Positions 24,473-32,828 are shown, counted from the stretch's first letter. The stretch: 46,620 nucleotides of DNA from an uncultured Rikenella sp. (GCF_910577125.1 NZ_CAJTMN010000007.1:1-46620), one strand, 5' to 3'. Notes: generated from the sequence alone by a model not told the origin. Numbers and translations are program-made.

Positions 24473-27226
24473 TTGCGCGCGGCACTACGAAAACGGACAC
24501 TTTTTGCGTTTCTGCTCTGGGCGGGGACGGCCGTTGCGGCCGTTCCGATGCCGGCGGCGGTCGCGGTTCGGTCGGCTGCCGCCGATTCGGTGGAGCGGGA
24601 CACGCTGCCGGACATCGCGTCGCTTTTCGATATCCTGCCTCCGGCGGCGGATACGGCGGACAGTGCGGCGACGGTGCGGGATACCTTGCCGACGCCTGTC
24701 GGCGAGCGGAAGAGGCGGGGAAGTTCGCTCTCGGAGCGGGTCACGTTCAAACAACGGGACTCGCTGGTCTACAACGTGCGGTCGGGGAATCTCAACATGT
24801 ACGGCAACGGCCGGGTCGAGTACACCGACCTGAAGGTCGAGGCGGAGCACATCAAACTCAATCTGGACGAGAAAAACGTGGCGGCGTGGGGCTATGTCGA
24901 CACCTTGTCCGAGAAGTATGTGCGTCCGAAGTTCATCCAGTCGGACACGGAGTACGAGCTCGACTCGGTGCGCTACAACATCGACACCAAAAAGGCCTTG
25001 ATCTGGGGGGGATATACCCGCGAGGGCGAGGGGATCATCTCCGGCGGGCTGGTCAAGAAGATGCCCGACGATGTGCTGCACATGAAAGGGGGGCGGTACA
25101 CCACGTGCGATGCGGAGTGTCCGCACTTCTACCTCCAGATGACCAGGGGAACGGTCGAACCCAAGAAAAAGGTGGTCTTCGGGCCGGCTTACATGGTGGT
25201 CGAGGATGTGCCGATCTATCTGCTCGGGGTGCCGTTCGGCTTCTTTCCGCAGCAGGGGGCGCGGCATTCGGGCTTCATCATCCCGTCGGTCGGCGAGGAG
25301 GTCGTCAAGGGCTTCTTCCTGCGCGACGGGGGCTTCTACTTCGTCTTCAACGACTACATGGACCTGAAACTGACCGGGGGAATCTACACCCTCGGGTCGT
25401 GGCAGGCGGGAGCGGCCTCGAGCTATCGCCGGCGCTATAAATTCAACGGGAACTTTCAGTTCGACTTCGCCAAAGACATTTTCGGCGAGAAGGGGAGTGC
25501 GGACTACGTCAATCAGCAGAACATGCAGATCCGGTGGACGCACCAGCAGGATCCGAAATTCCGGCCCAATTCGACCTTCTCGGCCAGCGTCAACTACTCC
25601 ACCAGCAAGTACAACCGCTACAATGCGACGAACATGAACGACTACCTCTCGTCGCAGACCAGCTCGTCGATCGCCTACTCCAAGAATTGGGTCGGGAAAC
25701 CCTTCTCGTTCTCGATGAACGCCAGTCACAGCCAGAACATGCGCGACAGCAGCATGTCGCTCACCTTGCCGACCTTCGTCTTCAACGTCACGCGGATCAA
25801 CCCCTTCAAACGCAAAAATGCGGTCGGCAAGGAGCGGTGGTACGAAAAGATCGCCTTTACGTTCCAGACCAACTTCTCGAACAGCGTCTCGAACTTCAAG
25901 CAGAACGAGTTCATGAAGAAAGATATGTTCGAACGGATGCGGTTCGGGTTCCAGCACCAGCTGCCGGTGAACGCCTCGTTCAACGTCCTGAAATACCTGA
26001 ACGTGACGCCGGCCTTCAACTACACCGAACGGTGGTATTTCCGCAAGATTTATCAGGACTGGAATCCCGAGACCGAGCGGATCGAGAATACCGATACCAC
26101 GCACGGGTTCTATCGCGTCTACAACTACGCGGCGTCGCTGTCGGCCAATACACGGCTTTACGGGATGTATGAGTTCGGTCGGAAAAGGAACGTCAAGTTG
26201 CGGCATGTGATGACGCCGAGCGTCAGCTTCTCCTATGCGCCGAACTTCGGGAAGGAGCGGTACGGCTATTACCGCACGATCCAGAGCGACAAGCATGGCG
26301 GGACGACGACCTATTCGCCGTTCGCCAACGAGATGTACGGGGTGCCGGGGAACGGCGAAAGCATGTCGCTGGGGTTCAGTATCGGGAATACGTTGGAACT
26401 CAAGGTGCCCAGCGCGCGGGATACGAGTGGGATGCGGAAAATCAAACTGCTGGAGGCGTTCAATATCAGTTCGGGGTACAATTTTCTGGCCGATTCCCTG
26501 AAACTCAGCGTCTTTTCGGTCACCGCCCGGACGACGCTCTTCAAGGGGGTGAGTCTGAATATCAATGCCTCGTTTGACCCGTATATGGTGGACGAGACGG
26601 GACGGCGCATCAACCGCTTCGTGGCGGCGCACGGCAAAGGGCTGGCGCGGCTCACCTCGTTCAGCACGGGTTTCAGCTACGGTTTCAGCTCGAAGGCGCG
26701 GCGCACGACGGGCGGTTCGTCGGGGCCGGCGGCCAGCAACAATCCGGACAACAGCACGTTGAGCGATGTCGATGCGGCGATGAACGATCCGAGTCGCAAC
26801 GGGGGATTCTTCAACCAGACGGAAAATCAATATGCGGCGGCGATGCGGCGGGCGCAGTTGCTGGCCACGCAGTACTATGATTTCAATATTCCGTGGAGTT
26901 TTTCGTTCAATTACAGTTTCAATTTCAGCCGGCCGGGCAAGCGGATTACGCGGTCGCAGACGGTGAGCTTCAACGGTTCGGTGAACCTGACCGAGAAGTG
27001 GGCGGTGGAGTTCGGTGCGGGGTATGACTTCGAAATGAAGAAACTGACGCCGGGGACGGTGTTGATCCGGCGGGACATGCACTGTTTCCAGGCTACTTTG
27101 TCGTGGGTGCCGATCGGTTTCCGGCAGAGTTGGACCTTCTCGCTGCGGGCGAAATCCTCCTTGTTGTCCGACTTTATCAAGTACAAGAAAACCAATAGCT
27201 TCATCGACAACTATTATGCCTATTAG
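24473..27226 (+). CDS. lptD: LPS-assembly protein LptD (OstA family)
   Basis: 917 aa. The start is a TTG at 24473; no ATG lies between the promoter and the mature region, and the TTG begins a good signal peptide (LRKRTLFAFLLWAGTAVAA). An OstA/LptA-like beta-jellyroll follows (about 95-210; NLNMYGNGRVEYTDLKVEAE), with cysteines in YTTCDAECPHF. The rest is an outer-membrane beta barrel of the Bacteroidetes LptD type, with alternating aromatic strands to the C-terminus. It inserts LPS into the outer leaflet. The pairing with a divergent amidase gene is, from memory, common in this phylum. Confidence 0.88.
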   Translation: MRAALRKRTLFAFLLWAGTAVAAVPMPAAVAVRSAAADSVERDTLPDIASLFDILPPAADTADSAATVRDTLPTPVGERKRRGSSLSERVTFKQRDSLVYNVRSGNLNMYGNGRVEYTDLKVEAEHIKLNLDEKNVAAWGYVDTLSEKYVRPKFIQSDTEYELDSVRYNIDTKKALIWGGYTREGEGIISGGLVKKMPDDVLHMKGGRYTTCDAECPHFYLQMTRGTVEPKKKVVFGPAYMVVEDVPIYLLGVPFGFFPQQGARHSGFIIPSVGEEVVKGFFLRDGGFYFVFNDYMDLKLTGGIYTLGSWQAGAASSYRRRYKFNGNFQFDFAKDIFGEKGSADYVNQQNMQIRWTHQQDPKFRPNSTFSASVNYSTSKYNRYNATNMNDYLSSQTSSSIAYSKNWVGKPFSFSMNASHSQNMRDSSMSLTLPTFVFNVTRINPFKRKNAVGKERWYEKIAFTFQTNFSNSVSNFKQNEFMKKDMFERMRFGFQHQLPVNASFNVLKYLNVTPAFNYTERWYFRKIYQDWNPETERIENTDTTHGFYRVYNYAASLSANTRLYGMYEFGRKRNVKLRHVMTPSVSFSYAPNFGKERYGYYRTIQSDKHGGTTTYSPFANEMYGVPGNGESMSLGFSIGNTLELKVPSARDTSGMRKIKLLEAFNISSGYNFLADSLKLSVFSVTARTTLFKGVSLNINASFDPYMVDETGRRINRFVAAHGKGLARLTSFSTGFSYGFSSKARRTTGGSSGPAASNNPDNSTLSDVDAAMNDPSRNGGFFNQTENQYAAAMRRAQLLATQYYDFNIPWSFSFNYSFNFSRPGKRITRSQTVSFNGSVNLTEKWAVEFGAGYDFEMKKLTPGTVLIRRDMHCFQATLSWVPIGFRQSWTFSLRAKSSLLSDFIKYKKTNSFIDNYYAY

Positions 27227-27505
27227 CGGGGGGGGCAGGCTTGCTGCGAGGTGCGCGAGCAGAGAATGGGACGAGGGAGTTGGGCCGAGGCTGCCGCAGC
27301 GAAACGTAGTTTCGCCCGTCCACGGGACGTGGGGCCCGGCCGGCCTTTATTATTTCCCTCCTAAGGCGTCGGCGCGGTGCCTTCGGGCACTCCGAGATGG
27401 CCGCCTCTACCCTAACAGGACAGAACTGCCCTACGCGGGCGGCGTCCGGGTGACCCCGGCGGGACAGAGCGATACTACGTATCGCTAAGGCCGCCTCTGC
27501 CCCGT
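27227..27505. repeat. Composite repeat (inverted, partial) upstream of cassette E
   Basis: Holds the tail hairpin GCGAAAC-GTA-GTTTCGC (27299-27315), the core CGTCCACGGGACGTGGGGCC, then an HP1 3'-half remnant (TAAGGCGTCGGCGCGG near 27362-27377) and an inverted piece of the GGGTAGAGGCTGC repeat. No gene is supported. Confidence 0.5.
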
Positions 27506-27703
27506 TTATTCCGAGAGGCAACGCAACTGAAGACCGGCTGCCCGGTATGTCGTGTGGCTGGGGTAGAGATCCTGCGTGGAGAACCATAAGAACCGCCCGT
27601 AGACACCGTTTGCCGAAGACGACCAGCTATAGCCGTAGCGGCCGACGCCGCCCGGGGCGCCTATCCCCCCATAGTAGCCTGCGTCGCGGAAGCCCGGGGC
27701 GGG
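27506..27703 (-). repeat. Orphan FISUMP C-terminal cassette E
   Basis: 65 residues and a stop: starts PAPGFRDAGYYGGIG, core RYGYSWSSS, then LYPSHTTYRAAGLQ and LRCLSE. Its 5' edge is 39 nt from the mtaB start codon, so on the minus strand the sequence immediately upstream is the mtaB leader and no gene body is possible. Confidence 0.75.
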
Positions 27704-27742
27704 GTACCTTCAATTCTTATACTTAATTCATTGCTCCTGATC

Positions 27743-29083
27743 ATGGATACACCTCGAAAAGTACGTTTCTATACTTTGGGCTGCAAGCTCAATTTTTCAG
27801 AGACGGCGACTCTGGCGCGGCAGTTCGAAGAGGGCGGCTTCGTGCGGGCCGGCAAGGGAGAGCGGGCCGATATCTGCGTGATCAATACCTGCGCGGTGAC
27901 GGAACATGCCGAGAAAAAATGCCGGAACATCGTCCGGAAAGCGGTGCGGGAACATCCCGGAGCCATCGTTGCGGTGACCGGATGCTACGCCCAGCTGCGC
28001 CCCCGGGAGCTGGCCCGGATCGAAGGGGTGGATCTGGTGACGGGAAATCATGAAAAGGGGTTGCTCTACGACCAGGTGACGGAATTGTTGGGACGAGGCG
28101 ATCGGACGGTCGAGGTGCACGCCTGTGCCGCCGAGGAGATCCAGTCGTTCTTTGCCGCCTTTTCGGTGGGAGACCGGACGCGGGCTTTTCTGAAAGTGCA
28201 GGACGGGTGCGATTATCGGTGTGCCTATTGTACGATTCCGGACGCCCGGGGGGCGAGCCGTAATATTCCGGTGGCGGAGCTGGTGGCCGAAGCGCGCGAA
28301 ATCGCGGCACGAGGGGTGCAGGAGGTGGTGTTGACCGGAGTGAATATCGGAGATTTCGGGAGGACGACCGGGGAACGTTTCGTGGATTTGATCCGGGCAC
28401 TGGACAGAGTGGACGGTATCCGGCGGTATCGGATTTCGTCCATCGAACCGAACCTGCTGACGGATGAGGTGATCGCTTTCTGCGCCGAGTCCGACAAGTT
28501 TATGCCCCACTTTCATATCCCGTTGCAGGCCGGGACGGATCGGGTATTGCGGATGATGCGGAGGCGCTACGATACGGCGCGGTTTGCGGAGCGGCTCGAC
28601 TGGGTGCGCGAGGCGATGCCGGATGCGTTTGTCGGGGTGGATGTGATTGTGGGTTTTCCGGGCGAGACGGAGGCGGATTTCGAAGAGGCGTATCGTTTTC
28701 TGGCCGATTGGGTACGACCGGCATTTCTCCATATTTTCCCGTATTCGGTACGGCCGGGAACGCCGGCGGCAGAGTTGCCGGATCGGGTTTCGCCGCAGGT
28801 GGCGGCGCATCGGGTGGAGCGGTTGGGCGAGTTGTCGTCCCGGTTGCACGGAGCGTTCTGCGACCGCTTTGTCGGTTCGGTTCGTCCGGTGCTGTTCGAA
28901 TCGACCGTGCGGGAGGGGCGGATGGTAGGGTTTACGGACAATTACATTCGGGTTGCGATGCCGTATCGATCGGAGGCGGTGAATCGGATCGTGCCGGTCG
29001 AACTGGGGGAGAGGCGGACGATGTCGTCCGGATATGCGGGTGGTGAGGAGTGTCTGTCGGGTCGGCCGTTCGGGGTGGAGTAG
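27743..29083 (+). CDS. mtaB: tRNA t6A37 methylthiotransferase MtaB
   Basis: 446 aa from the ATG at 27743. It converts t6A to ms2t6A at position 37 of ANN-decoding tRNAs. The N-terminal cluster domain has C14 (TLGCKLN), C50 (INTCAVTE) and C81 (TGCYAQ), binding the auxiliary 4Fe-4S cluster. The radical SAM motif CDYRCAYC is at C156/C160/C163. A weak C-terminal TRAM-like segment (VLFESTVREGRMVGFTDNYI) follows. The order of features and length fit MtaB better than MiaB or RimO. The promoter is unclear; TACCTTCA right after cassette E is the nearest candidate. Confidence 0.93.
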   Translation: MDTPRKVRFYTLGCKLNFSETATLARQFEEGGFVRAGKGERADICVINTCAVTEHAEKKCRNIVRKAVREHPGAIVAVTGCYAQLRPRELARIEGVDLVTGNHEKGLLYDQVTELLGRGDRTVEVHACAAEEIQSFFAAFSVGDRTRAFLKVQDGCDYRCAYCTIPDARGASRNIPVAELVAEAREIAARGVQEVVLTGVNIGDFGRTTGERFVDLIRALDRVDGIRRYRISSIEPNLLTDEVIAFCAESDKFMPHFHIPLQAGTDRVLRMMRRRYDTARFAERLDWVREAMPDAFVGVDVIVGFPGETEADFEEAYRFLADWVRPAFLHIFPYSVRPGTPAAELPDRVSPQVAAHRVERLGELSSRLHGAFCDRFVGSVRPVLFESTVREGRMVGFTDNYIRVAMPYRSEAVNRIVPVELGERRTMSSGYAGGEECLSGRPFGVE

Positions 29084-29156
29084 AGGCTGTTTATTATTTG
29101 GGTATAGGCTGCCTTAGGGTGGACACGGGCAGTTTTCGAGTGCCGAGCGGCCCCGT

Positions 29157-29354
29157 TTATTCCGAGAGGCAACGCAACTGAAGACCGTGGGCACGGCTGC
29201 TCGTATGGCTGGGATTGAACATGTTCGGTTCCGCAGCTAAATATTGGCTATGCGGCGGAACAGCCGTCGCCGACCAGCTGTACCCGCCATAGCCGACGTT
29301 CTTCAAACCGCCTAATTGCCCGATGTTGCCCGCGTCGCGGAAGCCCGGGGCGGG
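29157..29354 (-). repeat. Orphan FISUMP C-terminal cassette F
   Basis: 65 residues and a stop: starts PAPGFRDAGNIGQLGG, core GGYSWSAT, then FNPSHTSSRAHGLQ and LRCLSE. The 5' edge is followed by GATTGGGTTTGC and then a complete HP1-HP2-tail composite repeat. Confidence 0.75.
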
Positions 29355-29381
29355 GGGATTGGGTTTGCTTTCGCGCGCCTT

Positions 29382-29426
29382 GGAAAATCATATTCAAAAG
29401 CGGGCAACGCTTTTGAATGATTTTCC
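29382..29426 (+). repeat. Hairpin repeat HP1 (best copy)
   Basis: GGAAAATCA, AT bulge, TTCAAAAGCG, loop GGCAA, then the full complement to TGATTTTCC: a 19-bp stem. Flanks GCGCGCCTT and AAGGCGACGGCGCGC are conserved in other copies. The inner stem differs from every other copy while pairing is kept. Confidence 0.7.
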
Positions 29427-29461
29427 TTTTAAGGCGACGGCGCGCGGTTTTCGTCGCCCGC

Positions 29462-29507
29462 GGCAATTCTCGTGGGTTGGCTGGATGCCAACCCACAGAA
29501 TATGCCC
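29462..29507 (+). repeat. Hairpin repeat HP2
   Basis: Inner stem GTGGGTTGGC-TGGAT-GCCAACCCAC within outer GGCAATTCT...AGAATATGCC. The copy at 34321-34362 has the same outer part, but an inner stem built on GATTGGC/GCCAATC. Confidence 0.65.
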
Positions 29508-29554
29508 TTTTAGGCGGGCGGGCGACTTTCGGGCTTTGTCCCGGACGGAACTGC

Positions 29555-29606
29555 CCTCGGGCCGGGCGGGCCCCACGTCCCGTGGACGGGAAATGCTTCG
29601 CATTTC
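29555..29606 (+). repeat. Composite-repeat tail
   Basis: Core GGCCCCACGTCCCGTGGACG followed by the hairpin GAAATGC-TTC-GCATTTC (29590-29606). This is the reverse complement of the elements at 3238-3300 and 27299-27345. Confidence 0.6.
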
Positions 29607-29665
29607 TGCGGCTGTGTTAGTAAAACTGGGGTAGAGGCTGCTATTTCGGAGTGCCCGGAGGCACT

Positions 29666-29863
29666 TTATTCCGAGAGGCAACGCAACTGAAGGCCGTCGG
29701 CGTGGTAGTTCGCGTAGCTGGAGTGGAGTACCGTCGTGTAGAAGTTCAAGCACACACCACGACAGTGGTCGCCTGAATCGTAGGACGTGGACGACCGACC
29801 ATACCCACCGTTGCCGACATTCACCGGCCCGCCCGAGTACGAATAGCGGTAGCCCGGGGCGGG
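29666..29863 (-). repeat. Orphan FISUMP C-terminal cassette G
   Basis: 65 residues and a stop: starts PAPGYRYSYSGGPVNVG, then GGYGRSSTSYD, VLHSSYANYHADGLQ and LRCLSE. The otherwise invariant Trp of the WSS core is Arg (TGG to CGG), and YPS is HSS, so this copy may be drifting. The open frame and both end blocks are intact. Confidence 0.72.
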
Positions 29864-29933
29864 ATTGGAAGAGAGTCGGCGTCATCGACCATGAAACAGG
29901 ATGATGCGGAAAGAGTTCCCCCCGTTTCCGATA

Positions 29934-30437
29934 TTACCGCCGCGCCTCCGGCTTCGGTTTTTGCGTCACTTTCCGAATCAGAAAGTTTTTGAAATCCTCG
30001 TCCGTCACGAAAACCCGCGCCGCCTTATCCGCCGGCAGAATCTGGCGGAATTTCGTCATGTAGTCCGCCATCAGTTTCCGCTCGGCATCCATAACGCCCA
30101 GTACGATTTCGAACTGCCGCTCCGCATCGCGCCCCTCCCGGATCGCTCGATGTGCCGTATGCCGCTTCCGTCCCAGCTCCCGCCGGGCATTCCAGTATGC
30201 GTTGTACACCGGCCAGAAGCGTTGCGACTGTTCCGGTGTGAGTTGCAGCGCGTCGCTGAAGAATCCGATTTTCAGCTCCCTGATTTCATCGGCATGGGGC
30301 GGACGTTCCTGTTGCGGCATGATTTCCCGCGCTTGCACCTCTGCGACCGCGCATAAGGCGAGTCCGGCCAGAAATCCGCCCGCATAGCGGAAAAACGAAG
30401 CGAAAAGAGAGGTATGGGAGGTGAACTGGTGTTTCAT
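29934..30437 (-). CDS. Periplasmic Spy/CpxP-like protein
   Basis: 167 aa. Hydrophobic signal-like segment (about 12-34), then a mostly helical, charged domain with the LTPEQSQRFWPVYNAYW motif seen in Bacteroidetes Spy/CpxP-like or heavy-metal-resistance-like periplasmic proteins. The second half continues as an amphipathic helix ending in a basic tail. It is last in a probable operon behind an ECF sigma factor and a membrane-anchored anti-sigma candidate, 23 nt after the latter. It may sense or buffer envelope stress; its ligand is unknown. Confidence 0.55.
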   Translation of the reverse strand: MKHQFTSHTSLFASFFRYAGGFLAGLALCAVAEVQAREIMPQQERPPHADEIRELKIGFFSDALQLTPEQSQRFWPVYNAYWNARRELGRKRHTAHRAIREGRDAERQFEIVLGVMDAERKLMADYMTKFRQILPADKAARVFVTDEDFKNFLIRKVTQKPKPEARR

Positions 30438-30460
30438 TTTATGAGAAAATCATTCAAAGA

Positions 30461-30928
30461 TTAACGATTGTTGTCGAGCAGCTCCGAGAAATCGACACCG
30501 CTGTATCCGTAAATATCCAGATAGTCGGTCACCGCCTCCGCCAGCAAGGTTTGCCGTGTCCCATCGTCCTCGTCCGACAGGTAGTCTTGCAACTCTTCGA
30601 TATCCTCGGAGTAGAGCCGGTATCCCAACAGCGTCTCGCTCGTCTGCCCCTCCTGTGCCATCCACTCGCGCTGCTGGGCCCGATATCCCGTGAAGTAGAA
30701 GCCGACGGTCGCAAAAAGCACTAAACAGCCGAACGCTCCCGCCAGCCCCGCTATCCGTCCGAACCGTCCCCACCAGCGTCCCCCCGCCGTCGAAACGCCT
30801 GCTGCGGCCAAATCTTCCGCGACCTGTTCGCGCAGCGTGTTCCGCAGCTCTGCGAAATAGCCCTCCGGCACCCGATACGGATGTCCTTTCGGAGAGGTGT
30901 GCGGCGGTATGTTTCGTGGTGTGTTCAT
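30461..30928 (-). CDS. Single-pass membrane protein, probable anti-sigma factor
   Basis: 155 aa. Cytoplasmic N-terminus with the Bacteroidetes motif YRVPEGYFAELRNTL, a single membrane helix (about residues 58-80; IAGLAGAFGCLVLFATVGFYF) and an acidic periplasmic C-terminus (LQDYLSDEDD, VTDYLDIYGYSG). This layout and position directly after an ECF sigma gene fit an anti-sigma factor, although no zinc-type HxxxCxxC motif is seen. 84 nt separate it from the sigma gene. Confidence 0.6.
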   Translation of the reverse strand: MNTPRNIPPHTSPKGHPYRVPEGYFAELRNTLREQVAEDLAAAGVSTAGGRWWGRFGRIAGLAGAFGCLVLFATVGFYFTGYRAQQREWMAQEGQTSETLLGYRLYSEDIEELQDYLSDEDDGTRQTLLAEAVTDYLDIYGYSGVDFSELLDNNR

Positions 30929-31013
30929 CGTGTTTTTGTGCTTTGTTCTTTTGACGCTCGGGACGAAACGGAGTTTAATCCCGGGCGGAAATTATTTTAT
31001 GGCCCGGTGTCGA

Positions 31014-31622
31014 TTATTCCCCCGAGTCGGAACGCTCTTCTAAAGATAGCGCGAAGTCCGAGCCCGACAGCTCTTCCCGCACCCACCGTTCGACTTTGGC
31101 CGCCGCATGGTGGTACGAAGCTTTCAAGGCGCCTGCCGAGGTCTCCAACACCGCCGACATCTCTTCGTACGGCATTTCGTCCCAATACCGCAGGGTGAAT
31201 ACCGCCCGCTGTTTGGCCGGCAGCCGGCTGACAGCCCGTGCCAAGGCTCGTTCGATCCCCTCTCCGTCGATCAGCCCCTCGCTTCCGGCGATGCGGTCGA
31301 ATCCTGCGCCTCCGTCGTCTAAGGAGGCGAAAAGTCCTGTCCGCCGGCTGCGCAACAGGCTCAGTGATTCGTTGACCGCGATGCGATAGAGCCACGTGAA
31401 GAGTCCCGCTTCGCCGCGGAAGTCGCCCACGGCGTTCCAGACCTTCAGGAATACGTTCTGGACGACATCGTCGGTGTCGTGGTGGCTCACGACCAGTTTC
31501 CGCACCGTCCAGTAGATGCGCTGGCTGTACCGGTCGACCAGTTCGACGAACGCGGCTTCGCGTTCCGTCGGTTCGGCGGAGCGGAGGCGGTCGAGCAGCT
31601 GGGTGTCGTCGGCAGCGGTCAT
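31014..31622 (-). CDS. ECF-type RNA polymerase sigma factor
   Basis: 202 aa. Region 2 (about 20-95) includes the helix ending DTDDVVQNVFLKVWNAV and the TWLYRIAVNESLSLLR segment. Region 4 (about 135-185) includes LPAKQRAVFTLRYWDEMPYEEMSAVLETSAGALKAS, the HTH that reads the -35/-33 element. Bacteroidetes ECF factors of this size usually control an adjacent anti-sigma gene. The regulon is unknown; the neighbouring Spy-like gene is the obvious candidate. It begins 33 nt after the upstream binding-protein gene. Confidence 0.88.
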   Translation of the reverse strand: MTAADDTQLLDRLRSAEPTEREAAFVELVDRYSQRIYWTVRKLVVSHHDTDDVVQNVFLKVWNAVGDFRGEAGLFTWLYRIAVNESLSLLRSRRTGLFASLDDGGAGFDRIAGSEGLIDGEGIERALARAVSRLPAKQRAVFTLRYWDEMPYEEMSAVLETSAGALKASYHHAAAKVERWVREELSGSDFALSLEERSDSGE

Positions 31623-31654
31623 GGTCGTTGGATCTGTCAGCGGAAAAGTGGGGA

Positions 31655-32824
31655 TTATTTCAATCGGTGAAAGTAGTAGAGTTCGTATTCCGGCAGGAGT
31701 TCCGGGTGGAGAATTCGGATCATGTCCGCCAGCACGCGATCCGGCCGTACGGCGCCGGATTCCCAGAAATCGCTCCCCCCCGCCGGTGTGACCTGTGCGT
31801 TGTTGTTGAATACCCGCTCCTCGCGCACCACCGGCAGGTCGGCGAACCGGCGGTTATCCTCTTTCAGCTGCTGTAAATCCTGTGCCGTCCCCGGCGCCAG
31901 CCAGTAGTCCGCCTCCTGCATCAGCACCCAGGCCTGTTCGGCACTCACCGGCCGGCTGGCGTCGCTGTCCGTTCCCCGGCCGAGGTAGTCGCCTCCCGCC
32001 TCCCGCACCAATCGGGCCATATAGCTCCGGTCGCCCGGCAGGTACCACACGTCGCGGTACGGCGCGTTGAGCATCACCTTCGGTCGCGGCGTCTCCGCCG
32101 GAATCCGGGCTGCCAGTTCCCGATAACGTGTCTCGATTGTGTCGAAGCACCGGATCGCTTCATTCAGCCTGTCGGTCAGCAACCCGAACGGGACGATCCA
32201 TTCCGCCCGTCCCAGCGGGTCGTTTTCCAGATAGTCGGCGATGTAGACCACCGGCAATCCCAACTGGCGCAACTTTTCGGCCGCGGCATGTTCGCCTCCT
32301 ACCCCGTAGAGGAACACGACATCGGGCCGTAATGCAACGATGGTTTCATAATCGAGATGGGTATCGTAACCCACCTCTTTCACCGCTCCCGTATGCACGG
32401 CAGGATTGGCGATGAAGTCGATCCCCGAAGCCCCTTTGACTGCCGAGACCTCTCCGAGCGCGTCCAGAAACGCGACGTGGGTCGAAGAGAGACAGACCGC
32501 CGATCGGATCGGATATCGGATTTCCCCCTCCCGAACCGTCTCCGCCGTGTCGGGAATCAGTCTGTAATCGTATCGGGTATTTTCCGCCCCCTGCCACGGA
32601 TCGCGCACCCGCAGCAGCATGGAACGGCCGTCGTTCAGACTGTCGCCCAACAATTCGAACCGTTCGGCGTACCGGTTCCGGTAAACCGTCACCCAAACGG
32701 CAGTGTCGCTCTGTCCGTCCCCTCCTCTGCCGGAGAAACTTCCGCACGCGACGAATCCCGGTATCAGAATGACGGCAAGGAAGGACGTCCGGATGGTTTT
32801 GCTTATGCGACGGCTGAACTTCAT
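31655..32824 (-). CDS. ABC transporter substrate-binding lipoprotein (BtuF/FepB-like)
   Basis: 389 aa. Lipoprotein signal with lipid Cys27 (GFVAC), then a TroA/BtuF-type fold: VCLSSTHVAFLDALGEVSAVKG, the ETIVALRPDVVFLYG segment, a central helix, and GRAEWIVPFGLLT. Such proteins bind cobalamin, haem or ferric siderophores. No TonB receptor, permease or ATPase is adjacent, so the ligand is open. The -7 box TATATTTG on the minus strand ends 5 nt before the ATG, which suggests a leaderless or very short-leader mRNA. It appears to head the operon with the sigma factor. Confidence 0.8.
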   Translation of the reverse strand: MKFSRRISKTIRTSFLAVILIPGFVACGSFSGRGGDGQSDTAVWVTVYRNRYAERFELLGDSLNDGRSMLLRVRDPWQGAENTRYDYRLIPDTAETVREGEIRYPIRSAVCLSSTHVAFLDALGEVSAVKGASGIDFIANPAVHTGAVKEVGYDTHLDYETIVALRPDVVFLYGVGGEHAAAEKLRQLGLPVVYIADYLENDPLGRAEWIVPFGLLTDRLNEAIRCFDTIETRYRELAARIPAETPRPKVMLNAPYRDVWYLPGDRSYMARLVREAGGDYLGRGTDSDASRPVSAEQAWVLMQEADYWLAPGTAQDLQQLKEDNRRFADLPVVREERVFNNNAQVTPAGGSDFWESGAVRPDRVLADMIRILHPELLPEYELYYFHRLK

Positions 32825-32828
32825 TTGA

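Noticed and set aside
24485..27082. 865-codon open frame on the minus strand
   Set aside because: Antisense to lptD, with Arg/His/Val-rich content and no domain motifs.
29157..29863. Classical integron
   Set aside because: No integron integrase, no attI, and the cassettes are domain ends instead of whole genes. Kept only as an analogy.
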